The notes under the pieces were generated by a model, which was given only the letters and a program-made list of their open reading frames with translations, had not been told where the DNA came from and made no database searches. Source: Sporichthya polymorpha DSM 43042 (GTDB lineage Bacteria > Actinomycetota > Actinomycetes > Sporichthyales > Sporichthyaceae). From it: a DNA stretch of 64,000 bases. The translations under genes were made by a program, and so were the position numbers. The DNA is taken from positions 3,137,057 to 3,201,056 of the forward strand of contig NZ_KB913029.1 of NCBI RefSeq assembly GCF_000384115.1, given 5' to 3'. Position 1 is the first letter of the stretch. Each line of letters begins with the position of its first letter. This document shows, one piece after another, positions 1 through 8,904 of the stretch.

Positions 1-2007
1 CGGACGGCGTACGGGATCGCGGACGCCGAGGTCACCGAGTACGACGCCAAGACCACGGCGGAGGCCGGGGCACTGCGGGCGAACGCGAACACGACGGCGA
101 GCATCCGTCTGCTCGACCCCAACATCGTCTCGCCGACGTTCCAGCAGCAGCAGCAGATCCGTGGCTTCTACTCGTTCCCGGACACACTGAAGATCGACCG
201 GTACAACGTCAACGGGCGGACCGAGGACGTTGTCGCCGCGGTGCGTGAGCTCAACCTCGGCGACATCCCGCCGGAGCAGCGCAACTGGGTGTCCGACCAC
301 CTGATCTTCACCCACGGCTACGGATTCGTGGCCGCGCGCGGCAACACCGTCAACTCCGACGGCGGTCCGAACTACCTCTCGGGCGGGATCTCCGCAACCA
401 ATGAGTTGGTCGGCGAGTACGAGCCGCGCATCTACTTCGGTGAGGAGTCGCCGGAGTACTCGATCGTCGGCCGTTCCGACGGCGCGAACCGCGAGTTCGA
501 CTATCCGGACGACACCAAGCCCAACGGCCAGTCGAACAACACGTACGCCGGCAAGGGCGGGGTGCCGATCGGCAGCTTCTGGAAGCAGATGCTGTACGCG
601 GTGAAGTTCCGCGAGCAGAAGATTCTGCTCTCCTCCGACGTCGACACGGCCTCGAAGATCCTCTACATCCGTGACCCGCGGGCGCGGATCGGGAAGGTTG
701 CGCCCTGGCTCACGCTGGACGGCAACCCGTACCCGGCGATCATCGACGGCCGGGTGCAGTGGATCGTCGACGGCTACACGACCAGCGGTAACTACCCGTA
801 CGCCAGTCGCACGACGCTGGGGACGGCGACCGAGACCACGCTGACGACGGCGGACCGTCGGGTCATCGCCCCGCGTGACGAGGTCAACTACATCCGCAAC
901 TCGGTGAAGGCGACGGTCGACGCCTACGACGGCACGGTCAGCCTCTACACGTGGGACGAGGAAGACCCCGTCCTGAAGACGTGGAAGAAGGCGTTCCCGG
1001 ACTCCGTCAAGGAGAAGAGCGAGATCCCCGACGCGCTGATGTCGCACCTGCGCTACCCGGAGGACCTGTTCAAGGTTCAGCGGGAAATGATGGCCCGTTA
1101 CCACGTCACGGACGCGGAGACCTTCTACGGCCGGGCGGACTTCTGGCAGGTGCCGCGGGACCCGGGCACCGGTGACAGTCAGACCGCGCTCGGCGTCGCC
1201 TCCGACACCGAGGCCCAGCCGCCGTACTACCTGACGCTGCAGATGCCGGGTCAGAAGGAGCCGGCCTTCTCGCTCTCGACGGCGTTCGAGCCGGCGGGGC
1301 GTCAGCAGCTCTCGGCGTTCATGGCGGTCAACGCGACGCCGGGGGCGGAGTACGGCAAGATCCGCGTGCTCCAGCTGCCCCGAAATACCACCGTGCCCGG
1401 CCCGAGACAGGTGCAGAACGAGATCAAGGCCGATCCGGGCGTCAACGCCGAGCTGCTGGCGCTGCGCGTCGGCAACAAGGTGACGTTCGGGAACCTGCTG
1501 ACGCTCCCCGTCGGCGGTGGCCTGCTCTACGTCGAGCCGCTGTACGTCCAGGCCGCGACCGGTACCTCGTTCCCGCTGCTGCAGCAGGTGATCGTCGCCT
1601 TCGGCGACAACATCGCCATCGGCCGCAGTCTCGGGGACGCCCTCGACAAGGTCTTCGAGGGCGACTCGGGGGTCACCACGCCGGACGAGACGCCCAGCGG
1701 TGGTGGCAACAACAACGGCAGCTCGGGCGGCGGACAGAACGTCAACGCCCAGATCGCGTCCGCGATCGCCGACGCCCAGAAGGCCTACTCCGACGGCCAG
1801 GAGGCTCTCGCCAAGGGTGACTTCGCGGCCTACGGCAAGGCCCAGGACCGGCTGGAGGCGGCGCTGAACAAGGCCGCGAACCTCCAGAACCGGCGCGGCG
1901 GCGGAGGCGGCGGGGGCAACAACGCCCCGGTCGCGACCCCGACCCGGCCCGCACCACCGGACCCGACTCCGGCACCACCGAATCCGACCCCGCCGGCCGA
2001 CACGTAG
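1..2007 (+). CDS. UPF0182 family membrane protein, C-terminal part (5' truncated)
   Basis: The reading frame is open from base 1 and ends at a TAG at 2005-2007; 668 residues are visible and the true start lies left of the window. Full UPF0182 proteins are about 900-1000 residues, with an N-terminal multi-spanning membrane region and a large extracytoplasmic part; only the latter is present here. Family-typical stretches include PEQRNWVSDHLIFTHGYG near residue 91 and the TYAGKGGVPIGSFWKQ segment. The last 120 residues form a Gly/Asn-rich linker, a short helical AQKAYSDGQEALAKGDF segment, a poly-Gly run and a Pro/Thr/Ala-rich tail. Molecular function is unknown. An initiator tRNA follows 137 bp downstream on the same strand. 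Confidence 0.9.
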   Translation, partial: RTAYGIADAEVTEYDAKTTAEAGALRANANTTASIRLLDPNIVSPTFQQQQQIRGFYSFPDTLKIDRYNVNGRTEDVVAAVRELNLGDIPPEQRNWVSDHLIFTHGYGFVAARGNTVNSDGGPNYLSGGISATNELVGEYEPRIYFGEESPEYSIVGRSDGANREFDYPDDTKPNGQSNNTYAGKGGVPIGSFWKQMLYAVKFREQKILLSSDVDTASKILYIRDPRARIGKVAPWLTLDGNPYPAIIDGRVQWIVDGYTTSGNYPYASRTTLGTATETTLTTADRRVIAPRDEVNYIRNSVKATVDAYDGTVSLYTWDEEDPVLKTWKKAFPDSVKEKSEIPDALMSHLRYPEDLFKVQREMMARYHVTDAETFYGRADFWQVPRDPGTGDSQTALGVASDTEAQPPYYLTLQMPGQKEPAFSLSTAFEPAGRQQLSAFMAVNATPGAEYGKIRVLQLPRNTTVPGPRQVQNEIKADPGVNAELLALRVGNKVTFGNLLTLPVGGGLLYVEPLYVQAATGTSFPLLQQVIVAFGDNIAIGRSLGDALDKVFEGDSGVTTPDETPSGGGNNNGSSGGGQNVNAQIASAIADAQKAYSDGQEALAKGDFAAYGKAQDRLEAALNKAANLQNRRGGGGGGGNNAPVATPTRPAPPDPTPAPPNPTPPADT

Positions 2008-2102
2008 CGGCCGACCGACGTCGCAGCGTCCGCGGTGCGGGAGCTCACCCGCTCCCCGCCTCGGGCGCTGCGGCCGTTAAGCCTCCCGACCCACCCCCGA
2101 AT

Positions 2103-2130
2103 TTGATCGCGCTCCCATTGCTGGTAATCT
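2103..2130 (+). promoter_or_regulatory. Probable promoter of tRNA-fMet
   Basis: TTGATC at 2103-2108 and TAATCT at 2125-2130 are separated by 16 bp, close to the housekeeping sigma consensus, and the -10 box ends 14 bp before the tRNA 5' end. The placement fits a short leader removed by RNase P. Confidence 0.55.
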
Positions 2131-2144
2131 GACGGAGTCATCGA

Positions 2145-2221
2145 CGCGGGGTGGAGCAGTTCGGTAGCTCGCTGGGCTCATAACCCAGAGGTCGCAGGTT
2201 CAAATCCTGTCCCCGCTACCA
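2145..2221 (+). tRNA. Initiator tRNA-fMet (anticodon CAT)
   Basis: A 77-nt cloverleaf with anticodon loop CTCATAA and an encoded CCA end. It carries both initiator hallmarks: an unpaired first acceptor position (C1 opposite T72) and three consecutive G-C pairs at the base of the anticodon stem (GGG/CCC). The T arm contains GGTTCAAATCC. These features separate it from elongator tRNA-Met. Confidence 0.96.
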
Positions 2222-2238
2222 AGGAAAGTACGGATCGA

Positions 2239-2277
2239 GGCCCTGATCGCCGGCAGGCGGTCGGGGCCTTGTTCGTT
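2239..2277 (+). terminator. Intrinsic terminator after tRNA-fMet
   Basis: A 13-bp stem (2239-2251 with 2256-2268, two or three G-T pairs) closes a GGCA loop and is followed by a T-rich stretch TTGTTCGTT. It lies 18 nt after the tRNA and would also shield the convergent ATPase gene. Confidence 0.75.
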
Positions 2278-2297
2278 CCGGTCGTCAGACATTCGGT

Positions 2298-3578
2298 TCA
2301 GGGACCGAGGAGAGCGGCGGGAACCACGGCGATTCCGTCGCGGCGGCGGTAGGCGGAGGCGCCTGGGGTGAGGACGACAGCGTCGCGGAGGTCGTCGCCG
2401 ATCTGTTCGCGCAACCACGCCAGGTGCTTGACGTCGTCGTCGTCGACCGCAGCGGTCAGTTTGATCTCAATCGCGACGACGGTGCCGTCGGCGTTCTCGA
2501 CGATGAGGTCCACCTCGCGCTCCCCCCGGTGGAGGCGAAGGTGGCCGACCTGAGCTTCGTTGTGCTGTGCGTAGATTCGCACGCTCTGGGTGACCAGCGA
2601 TTCGAACAGCGCGGCGAGCATCGCGACGCCTTTGCTCGCCGCTGCGCCGCGCCCCAGCAGATTGGTCTCGTCGATCCCGAGCAAGGTGGTGGCCAGGGCG
2701 GGATCGGCCAGGTGATGTTTCGGTGCGGCGGCCACCTGGTTGATCGGCCGCGCCCGCGGCATCCAGGCGGGAATCGGGTCGAGGACGTACAAGCGCTCCA
2801 GGGCGTCGCGGTACGGAATGGTCGTGGTCCTGGCCGGCTTCTCACCCTGGCCGGAGGTGGCGGCGTCGCGGATGGTCTCGAACGACGCGGTGGTGGCGGA
2901 GGAAGCCGCGTACGCACGCAGCCAGCGTTCGAGCGCCGCGGGATTGCGCACCGAGCGTCCGAGTTCGGCCATGTCGCGATCGATGACGCGCTGCACGTAA
3001 CCGGCGAGCTGACCGCGCCGGAGCCGGGGCGACAGGTCGCGGATGCCGGGGAAGCCCGAGCGCACGATCTCGGCGGCATAGCCGGACAGCGTGACCTCGC
3101 AGGTGCCGGTGACCGGAGGGAGCTCACCGGACAGCAGCGCTCCGAGCGAGACGGTCGGCTCAGCGAGGCCACGTTCGACCAGGCTCTGGGGCCGCATGCG
3201 GAGGACGAGGATGGGCCCGGCACCGCTGTGGGTCCCCGGGTTCGTCTGCGAGGCCGACCCGGTCAGGAGGAACTGTGTCTCCGCCCCGGCGTCGACGGCT
3301 CGGCGGACGACGTCCCACGACTGGGGGAGATGTTGCCATTCGTCGATGAGAACGGAGTCGCCGCCGAGCAGGAGCGCGGGCTCGGCTTCGATGAGCGACC
3401 GGACGGCCGGATCGTCGAGAGCGAAGGCAATCGCCGCCCGCTCCGCAGCGGTTGCGCTCTTGCCCACCGCCTTGGCGCCGACCAGAGCGATGGCTGACGC
3501 TCCTTGGCCGATCAGAGCGTCGAGCTCCTCGTCGATGACCCGCCGCCGGTACAACGGCGCACGAAGGGTCGGTGGCAT
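2298..3578 (-). CDS. AAA+ ATPase with DUF4143/PD-(D/E)XK-like C-terminus
   Basis: 426 residues. An N-terminal P-loop GAKAVGKS (about residues 34-41) and a Walker B-like LIDEWQ are followed by a sensor-like LLTGSAS, the order seen in the ATP-binding proteins that carry a C-terminal DUF4143 region. Near the C-terminus, REVDLIV and a following AIEIKL resemble the D...ExK core of a restriction-endonuclease-like fold. The biological role of the family is poorly defined. The gene stands alone, convergent with the tRNA terminator and divergent from the P450 gene. No good ribosome binding site precedes the ATG, so a leaderless or very short leader is possible. Two direct repeats lie immediately upstream. 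Confidence 0.85.
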   Translation of the reverse strand: MPPTLRAPLYRRRVIDEELDALIGQGASAIALVGAKAVGKSATAAERAAIAFALDDPAVRSLIEAEPALLLGGDSVLIDEWQHLPQSWDVVRRAVDAGAETQFLLTGSASQTNPGTHSGAGPILVLRMRPQSLVERGLAEPTVSLGALLSGELPPVTGTCEVTLSGYAAEIVRSGFPGIRDLSPRLRRGQLAGYVQRVIDRDMAELGRSVRNPAALERWLRAYAASSATTASFETIRDAATSGQGEKPARTTTIPYRDALERLYVLDPIPAWMPRARPINQVAAAPKHHLADPALATTLLGIDETNLLGRGAAASKGVAMLAALFESLVTQSVRIYAQHNEAQVGHLRLHRGEREVDLIVENADGTVVAIEIKLTAAVDDDDVKHLAWLREQIGDDLRDAVVLTPGASAYRRRDGIAVVPAALLGP

Positions 3579-3584
3579 GGGCCA

Positions 3585-3622
3585 AACGCTACTGTTTCGT
3601 ATTCTCCAACGCTACATTTTCG
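3585..3622. repeat. Two direct repeats AACGCTAC-NN-TTTCG upstream of the ATPase gene
   Basis: Copies at 3585-3599 and 3608-3622 are identical apart from the two central bases and are 23 bp apart. On the ATPase coding strand they read CGAAANNGTAGCGTT and end within 10 bp of its ATG. The core GTAGCGTT recurs once more at 3721-3728, facing the P450 gene. Confidence 0.5.
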
Positions 3623-3683
3623 AGCCCGTGAGCGCTGCCGATTCGCCTCCCTGTACCGGGCGGTGCGGCGCGACGCTTTACGT

Positions 3684-3735
3684 GCGTTCAGGTTAGGCTG
3701 TACAAGCGTTCAGTATTTCGGTAGCGTTTTTACCG
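3684..3735 (+). promoter_or_regulatory. Repeat-rich control region of the P450 gene
   Basis: GCGTTCAG occurs at 3684-3691 and again at 3706-3713, 22 bp (two helical turns) apart, bracketing TTAGGCT, which could serve as a -10 box. Just downstream an inverted repeat CGGTA-N7-TACCG spans 3719-3735. The arrangement suggests operator sites; the binding regulator is unknown. Confidence 0.35.
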
Positions 3736-3755
3736 ATTCACTGAGGGAGGGCGCT

Positions 3756-4967
3756 GTGGCGTTTCTGGACGACGAGTTCCGGCTGGACGACCCGAGCTTC
3801 TACGCCGGTGATCCGGTGCCGGTGTACGCCCGGCTGCGGGCCGAGGCGCCGGTCCACCGGTACGAACCGCTCGACCTGTGGGTGCTGAGCCGGTACGAGG
3901 ACATCCGCCACGTCTCGCGCACGCCGGAACTCTTCTCCTCCGAGAGCGGGCTCGTGCTGAACGACATCAAGTACGACCAGAGCATGGTCAAGATGCTGTT
4001 CCCGCCGGACGCCGAGAACCTGATGGCCAGTGACCCGCCGCGGCACCGCCAGCTGCGCAAGATCATCGTCACGGCCTTCACGGCGAAGATCGTCAACACG
4101 ATGGAGCCCAGGATCCGGCGCATCGCAACAACGCTGCTCGACCGCATCACCCCGGGTGAGCCGATCGAATGGGTCGAGGACATCGCGGTCCCGTACCCGC
4201 TGCTCGTCCTCAGTGAGCTCATGGGCCTGCCGGGGGACAACATTCCCGACCTCCGCACGTGGGCGGACGACACCACAGCCGTGGGTCTGCCGCTGACCCA
4301 GGAGGAGTTCGAAGCGATCGTCCGGGACCTGATGAACTCCGCCGCCTACTTCGGCGAGCAGTTCGCCCAGCGCCAAGCCTGCCCTGCCGGTGATCTGCTG
4401 ACTGGCTTGCTCGACGCACAGATCGACGGGGAACGCCTGAACGAGGTCACACGGCTGATGTTTTGCCAGTTCTTGTTGGCAGCCGGCGGCGAGACGACCC
4501 GGCACCTGTTGTCCAACGCGCTTCTGACCTTCCTCGATCATCCGGAGCAGCACGAGCTCCTGATCAACGATCCCGGTCTGGCCTCGACGGCCGCCGACGA
4601 ACTGCTGCGCTGGATCACACCGGCGATGGGATTCGTCCGCACTGCGAAACAGGAGACGGAGATCCGCGGCCAGCACATCGGGGCGGGCGAACGGGTCTAC
4701 ATGCTGTACCCGGCAGGCAACCGTGACGAGGAGATCTGGCCCGCGGCCGACAAGCTCGACCTGGCGCGCGAACCGGACCCGATGCACCTGTCGTTCGGGT
4801 TCGGTGAGCACTTCTGCATGGGGGCGGCTCTGGCCCGCATGGAGATTCGTGTCTTCCTCGAGGAACTGATGGTGCGTCATCCGCGCTTCGCCCTCGCCGG
4901 CGAGCCGCGCCGCCAGGACAGCGTCCTCTTCAACGCGTGGGAGTCGGTACCCGTCGTGTTCGGCTAG
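3756..4967 (+). CDS. Cytochrome P450
   Basis: 403 residues from a GTG start preceded by GGGAGG. The open frame extends further 5', but the leading residues look non-coding and this start gives the usual bacterial P450 length. Visible hallmarks: I-helix AGGETT (242-247) with the oxygen-activating acid/Thr pair, ExxR as ELLR (282-285), and the heme loop FGFGEHFCMG with axial Cys354. It is soluble and will need a separate ferredoxin and reductase; neither is adjacent. The sequence style resembles actinobacterial steroid- and fatty-acid-hydroxylating P450s, but the substrate cannot be assigned. Next comes a solute-binding lipoprotein 103 bp downstream, so it may share the same catabolic theme. 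Confidence 0.93.
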   Translation: MAFLDDEFRLDDPSFYAGDPVPVYARLRAEAPVHRYEPLDLWVLSRYEDIRHVSRTPELFSSESGLVLNDIKYDQSMVKMLFPPDAENLMASDPPRHRQLRKIIVTAFTAKIVNTMEPRIRRIATTLLDRITPGEPIEWVEDIAVPYPLLVLSELMGLPGDNIPDLRTWADDTTAVGLPLTQEEFEAIVRDLMNSAAYFGEQFAQRQACPAGDLLTGLLDAQIDGERLNEVTRLMFCQFLLAAGGETTRHLLSNALLTFLDHPEQHELLINDPGLASTAADELLRWITPAMGFVRTAKQETEIRGQHIGAGERVYMLYPAGNRDEEIWPAADKLDLAREPDPMHLSFGFGEHFCMGAALARMEIRVFLEELMVRHPRFALAGEPRRQDSVLFNAWESVPVVFG

Positions 4968-5070
4968 ACCGACGCCGACCGGTAGCAGAACTCGAAACAC
5001 CGCCGACCGGGGGCCCGCACCGGGGCTCCTTGTCGTGCGTGGTTGCAGGACGAAGGGGACGGGAGGATGC

Positions 5071-6525
5071 ATGTCTGAGTGCCTCGGGACCCGAGGGGTT
5101 CGCCGCTTCGCCGTGCTGGCGGCCGCGGTCAGCCTGGTGCTCGCCGTGTCGGGGTGCGGCTCGCAGGTCGACCGTGCGGAGATCGCACGTGCTGCGGGCG
5201 ATCTGGGCGCGGCGACCGTCGACGGGCAGGGAATGGGTGCGGTGCCCCCGGCGGGTGTCGGGGTGCCCCAGGCCGAAACGGGTGGGGTCGCGATCCCCGG
5301 GAACGCCTCGACCGGGGTCGCGGCAACTGCTCCGGGCGCGGCTGCTCCGGTCACCGGTACCGGATCGGCCGGGGCGGCGGTCGGGAAGGGGCCGCAGCCG
5401 GCAGCCGGGGCGAGACCGGGGTCGGCGCCGCAGATCGCGGACCGGCCCGAGATCAAGCTCGGGCACATCGGGACCTATTCGGGAGTGCTCGGAGCGATCT
5501 TCAAGGGTGGCCGCGAGATGACCCAGGTCTGGGCGAGTTGGGTCAATGCACGAGGCGGGCTCAACGGGCACCCGGTTCGGGTGATCACGGCCGACGACGG
5601 CGGAGACCCCTCGCGCAACCTGTCGCTGGTGCGCAGCCTCGTCGAGCAGCAGAAGGTCATTGCCTTCTTCGGGGCCATCACGCCGCTCTCGCTCAACGGC
5701 AGCAAGGCCTATCTCGAGCAGAAGCAGATTCCTCTCGTCGGAGGTGACCTGACCGACGTCGGCTGGTACGAGAGCCCCATGTTCTTCCCCCAGGGTGCGC
5801 TCATCGACGGCCCGCTGCGGGGAACAGCCCAGCTGGCGGTCAAGCACGGTGGCGCGAAGGTCGCCCTGATCTACTGCGGCGAAGCGGCGGCGTGCTATCG
5901 CGCTCGGGACATCTACAACGCGGGTGCGGTCACGAAGGCGGGTGGAGAGCTCGTCTACACGGCTCAGGTGTCGCTGGCGCAACCGGACTTCACCGCGGAG
6001 TGCCTGCAGCTCCGATTCCGCGGGGTACAGGCGGTTGTCGCCACGGTCGACGGCAACTCGCTGGCCCGTATCGCGCGCGACTGCAAGCAGCAGAACGTCA
6101 AGGTCACTTTCGTCTCGTTCGCCCTGGCCCTGGTCGACTCGCTCCGCGACTCACCCGATCTGGATGGCCTGGTCGCGGCGGCGGGGGCCTTCCCCTGGAC
6201 GCTCAACGACGGTCCCGCGGCGGACTATGCGGCGGCGCTGTCCCAGTACGGCCCGAGGATCAGCACGTCCGGATCGACCTCGTCGGTCTGGGGGAGCGGA
6301 CTCCTGTTGCAGGCGGCATCGAGGGCCCTCCCGGCCGGCGCCGTGACGTCGGCGGACCTACTCAACGGGCTCTGGGCGCTGAAGAAGGAGACCCTCGGTG
6401 GCCTCGCACCACCACTGACCTTCCGCAAGGGGCAGCCTCCCGTCGAGATGTTCTGCTGGTACCGGATCGCCCTCAACAAGGGGGTCTTCTCAGCACCGGA
6501 CGGCCTGAAGTACACGTGCACCTGA
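5071..6525 (+). CDS. Lipoprotein solute-binding protein, LIV/type-1 periplasmic fold
   Basis: 484 residues. The ATG at 5071 has GGGAGG four bases upstream; the frame is open further 5' without a better start. A positively charged N-terminus, hydrophobic helix and lipobox AVSGC predict a lipoprotein. Residues about 35-130 form a Gly/Ala/Pro-rich linker with no predicted fold. The receptor domain starts near IKLGHIGTYSG and shows the two-lobed branched-chain-amino-acid-receptor style. Several cysteines match positions in the paralogue at 18716 (CGEAAAC, FTAEC, RDC, FCWY, terminal C), implying disulfides. No permease or ATPase is adjacent, so it may dock with the transporter at 16-18.6 kb. Ligand unknown. 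Confidence 0.82.
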   Translation: MSECLGTRGVRRFAVLAAAVSLVLAVSGCGSQVDRAEIARAAGDLGAATVDGQGMGAVPPAGVGVPQAETGGVAIPGNASTGVAATAPGAAAPVTGTGSAGAAVGKGPQPAAGARPGSAPQIADRPEIKLGHIGTYSGVLGAIFKGGREMTQVWASWVNARGGLNGHPVRVITADDGGDPSRNLSLVRSLVEQQKVIAFFGAITPLSLNGSKAYLEQKQIPLVGGDLTDVGWYESPMFFPQGALIDGPLRGTAQLAVKHGGAKVALIYCGEAAACYRARDIYNAGAVTKAGGELVYTAQVSLAQPDFTAECLQLRFRGVQAVVATVDGNSLARIARDCKQQNVKVTFVSFALALVDSLRDSPDLDGLVAAAGAFPWTLNDGPAADYAAALSQYGPRISTSGSTSSVWGSGLLLQAASRALPAGAVTSADLLNGLWALKKETLGGLAPPLTFRKGQPPVEMFCWYRIALNKGVFSAPDGLKYTCT

Positions 6526-6577
6526 TGGACACCTGGGACCGGAGCGGGCACTGACGCCAATGCAGCGGTGAACGTCC

Positions 6578-6600
6578 CGAGGTCTGGCATGCTGACCTCG
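6578..6600. promoter_or_regulatory. Candidate TetR operator
   Basis: Inverted repeat CGAGGTC-N9-GACCTCG lies 27 bp before the tetR-family ATG, a position typical of autoregulation. Confidence 0.35.
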
Positions 6601-6627
6601 AGTTCGCTGCCGGGTTCGGGAGGAAGA

Positions 6628-7278
6628 ATGACGGGGGACCCACGGCCCGCCCGCCCCGCGCCGCGACCGTGGATGGATCCCGTCACCGCCAAGGCGCGTC
6701 TGCGGCAGGCCGCACTGTGTGCCTTCGGCGAGAAGGGATTCGGCGTCCCGGTCCGCGAGATCGCCGACCGTGCCGGGGTGTCCGCCGGTCTGATCGCTTT
6801 CCACTTCGGGTCCAAAGAGGGTCTGCGGGAGGCCGTCGAGGACTACGTGTTCGAGCGCTTCTGGGAGGTCGTGCACGTCGCCGGCGACGATCCCGCAACG
6901 AACGAGCAGGCGCGCCGCAGTGCGCTGGTCGAGGCATTCCGGCAGAACCCGGAGGTCGTCGCCTTCTTCCGGCGGGTCTTCTCCGACGACTCCGAGCGGA
7001 GTCGCGCCTTCATCCGTCGGCTGGTGGACATCGAGTTGGCGCAGCTGTCGCAACAGAGCCGGGACGGAGCGCTGCGCGACCTCCCGGACGAAACCATGGT
7101 CGCCTTCGTGATCACGGCCATGCATGTGGGACTGATGACGATGGCGCCCGCGGTCGAGGAAGCCTTCGGAGCGTCCTTCTTCGCGCCCGAAGTACTGGAC
7201 CGGTGGTTCGCCGCGCAGTGGGACCTCCTGACGAACGGCCTGTATGGGGGCAGTCGAACGAAAGGCCGGGATGACTGA
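6628..7278 (+). CDS. TetR/AcrR family transcriptional regulator
   Basis: 216 residues from the ATG at 6628, which has GGGAGGAAG just upstream. Residues 41-61 (PVREIADRAGVSAGLIAFHF) form the TetR helix-turn-helix: helix, turn at AGVSAG, recognition helix ending in the typical Y/F-H-F. The rest is a helical ligand-binding domain that cannot be assigned. Its stop overlaps the start of the carboxyl transferase gene (ATGACTGA at 7271-7278), so the two are translationally coupled. The palindrome at 6578-6600 is a likely operator. Effector probably a CoA thioester or the transported compound, by context only. Confidence 0.9.
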   Translation: MTGDPRPARPAPRPWMDPVTAKARLRQAALCAFGEKGFGVPVREIADRAGVSAGLIAFHFGSKEGLREAVEDYVFERFWEVVHVAGDDPATNEQARRSALVEAFRQNPEVVAFFRRVFSDDSERSRAFIRRLVDIELAQLSQQSRDGALRDLPDETMVAFVITAMHVGLMTMAPAVEEAFGASFFAPEVLDRWFAAQWDLLTNGLYGGSRTKGRDD

Positions 7279-8800
7279 GTGCCCGCACGAGGTCCTGACC
7301 GCCGCCGGGCTGGACGCGGCGCGACCGGAGGCGGTCGAACGCCAGCACCGGCGGGGGAAGCTCACGGCACGGGAGCGGATCGAGCGCCTGTGCGACGCCG
7401 GGAGCTTCCGGGAGATCGGAGCACTGGCACGACCGGAGGGTTCGCCCGAGCTCGCGGCCGACGGGCTCGTCGCCGGTCTGGGGACGGTGGACGGGCGACC
7501 CGTCGTCGTCCTCGCCACCGACTTCACCGTCGCGGGCGGGAGCAACGGCGACCTCGGCAATGCGAAGCAGGACCGCTGCTGGCGGATGGCCGCCTCCCGC
7601 GGGATCCCGGTCGTCATGCTGCTGGACGGGGGCGGGCACCGGGTGTCTGAGGGCCTCGACGCCCGGAAGTTCGGCGGCGGATTCCCCCTGCAGCAGACGC
7701 AGGCACGGCTGTCCGGGTGGGTCCCGATGGTCGCGGCCGTGCTCGGCCCGGCGTACGGCCAGCCGACGCTGGCGGCGTCCCTGTGCGACTACGTCGTGGC
7801 GGTGCGGGGACAGGCCGCACTCGGGATGGCGCCGCCCGCGCTGGCCGCCTCCGCGACCGGGGAGCAGTTCGACGCGGAAGCTTCGTGCGGAGCGGACGCG
7901 CAGGCGCAGCACGGACTCGTGGACGCTGCCGTCGACTCCGAGACCGAGGCCCTCGACGCGCTCCGCTGGTACCTCGCGATGCTGCCGTCGAACGCCCAGG
8001 CGCCGCTGCCGGTGGAGTCGGTGACGGACCCTCAGTCCGACGCCGCGGCTGCCCTCGACGAGGCGGTCCCGGCGAATCTGCGGCAGCCCTACGACATGCA
8101 CGCGGTGATCGCGGGGATCGTGGACGCGGACAGCGACGTCGAGCTGAAGGCGGAGTACGCCCCGAACCTGATCACGACACTGGCGCGGGTCGGCGGCCGT
8201 CCGCTGGGGATCGTCGCGAGCCAGCCGCTGCAGAAGGCCGGGATGCTCGACGCCGCCGCCGCGGCGAAAGCCGCGCGACTGGTCTCGCTGTGCGACGCCT
8301 TCGGCATTCCGGTGCTCGTGCTGATGGACCTGCCCGGCCTCGCGGTCGGCGCCGAGGCCGAACGCAGCGGACTGGCGAATGCGTGCGCCCGGTTGATCAC
8401 CGCGCTCGGCGACGCGACGGTGCCGACGATGACGGTCATCGCGCGCAAGGGCTACGGCGGTGGTTACGTCGTGCTGTCCGGCGGGCGCACCTTCGACCCC
8501 GAACTGGTGGTCGCCTGGCCCGACGCGCGGACCGCGGTGATGGGCCCCGAGAGCGCCGTCGAACTGATGTACCGACGCGAGATCGATGCGGCACCGGACC
8601 CGGCGGCCCGCCGCGCCGAGCTCACCGGCCGGTTCGCGGAGCAGGCCGGCGTGCTCGGGGCTGCCGCGGCGTTCGGCGTCGACGTCGTACTCCGGCCGAG
8701 CGAGACCCGCGCGTGGCTGCTCGCCACCCTCGCCACCCTGCCCCGCCGTCGGCAGCTGCAGACCCTGACCCCGCGGGTGCGGGCGGTCAGCCCCCTGTGA
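7271..8800 (+). CDS. Acyl-CoA carboxylase carboxyltransferase (beta) subunit
   Basis: 509 residues. Both carboxyltransferase halves are present: the N-half has RERIERLCD and an AGGSNGDLGNAKQDR segment, the C-half has the LSGGRTFDPELVVAWPDAR region and ends with RRRQLQTLTPR. The family transfers CO2 from carboxybiotin to acetyl-, propionyl- or longer acyl-CoA. It overlaps tetR by 8 bp. No biotin carboxylase/carrier gene is next to it; the nearest is at 35489, with its own beta subunit. Substrate class unresolved. Start chosen at the coupled ATG rather than an in-frame codon 27 bp earlier inside tetR. Confidence 0.88.
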   Translation: MTECPHEVLTAAGLDAARPEAVERQHRRGKLTARERIERLCDAGSFREIGALARPEGSPELAADGLVAGLGTVDGRPVVVLATDFTVAGGSNGDLGNAKQDRCWRMAASRGIPVVMLLDGGGHRVSEGLDARKFGGGFPLQQTQARLSGWVPMVAAVLGPAYGQPTLAASLCDYVVAVRGQAALGMAPPALAASATGEQFDAEASCGADAQAQHGLVDAAVDSETEALDALRWYLAMLPSNAQAPLPVESVTDPQSDAAAALDEAVPANLRQPYDMHAVIAGIVDADSDVELKAEYAPNLITTLARVGGRPLGIVASQPLQKAGMLDAAAAAKAARLVSLCDAFGIPVLVLMDLPGLAVGAEAERSGLANACARLITALGDATVPTMTVIARKGYGGGYVVLSGGRTFDPELVVAWPDARTAVMGPESAVELMYRREIDAAPDPAARRAELTGRFAEQAGVLGAAAAFGVDVVLRPSETRAWLLATLATLPRRRQLQTLTPRVRAVSPL

Positions 8801-8827
8801 CGGGGGCGCATGTCGGACAAGTTCCTG

Positions 8828-8857
8828 TAGACAGCGTGTATGGACGTGGCGTATAAC
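8828..8857 (+). promoter_or_regulatory. Possible sigma-70-type promoter for the AveC-like gene
   Basis: TAGACA (8828-8833) and TATAAC (8852-8857) each match 5 of 6 consensus bases and are 18 bp apart, leaving a leader of about 40 nt with GGGAGCGG near the ATG. Confidence 0.35.
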
Positions 8858-8904
8858 TTGACGGTCCGGTAGTAGCGCACGTCACGTCTCGGGAGCGGCC
8901 GCTC

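Noticed and set aside
2145-3578. Genomic island integrated at the initiator tRNA
   Set aside because: No copy of the tRNA 3' end or integrase gene was found downstream; only a single ATPase gene is adjacent.
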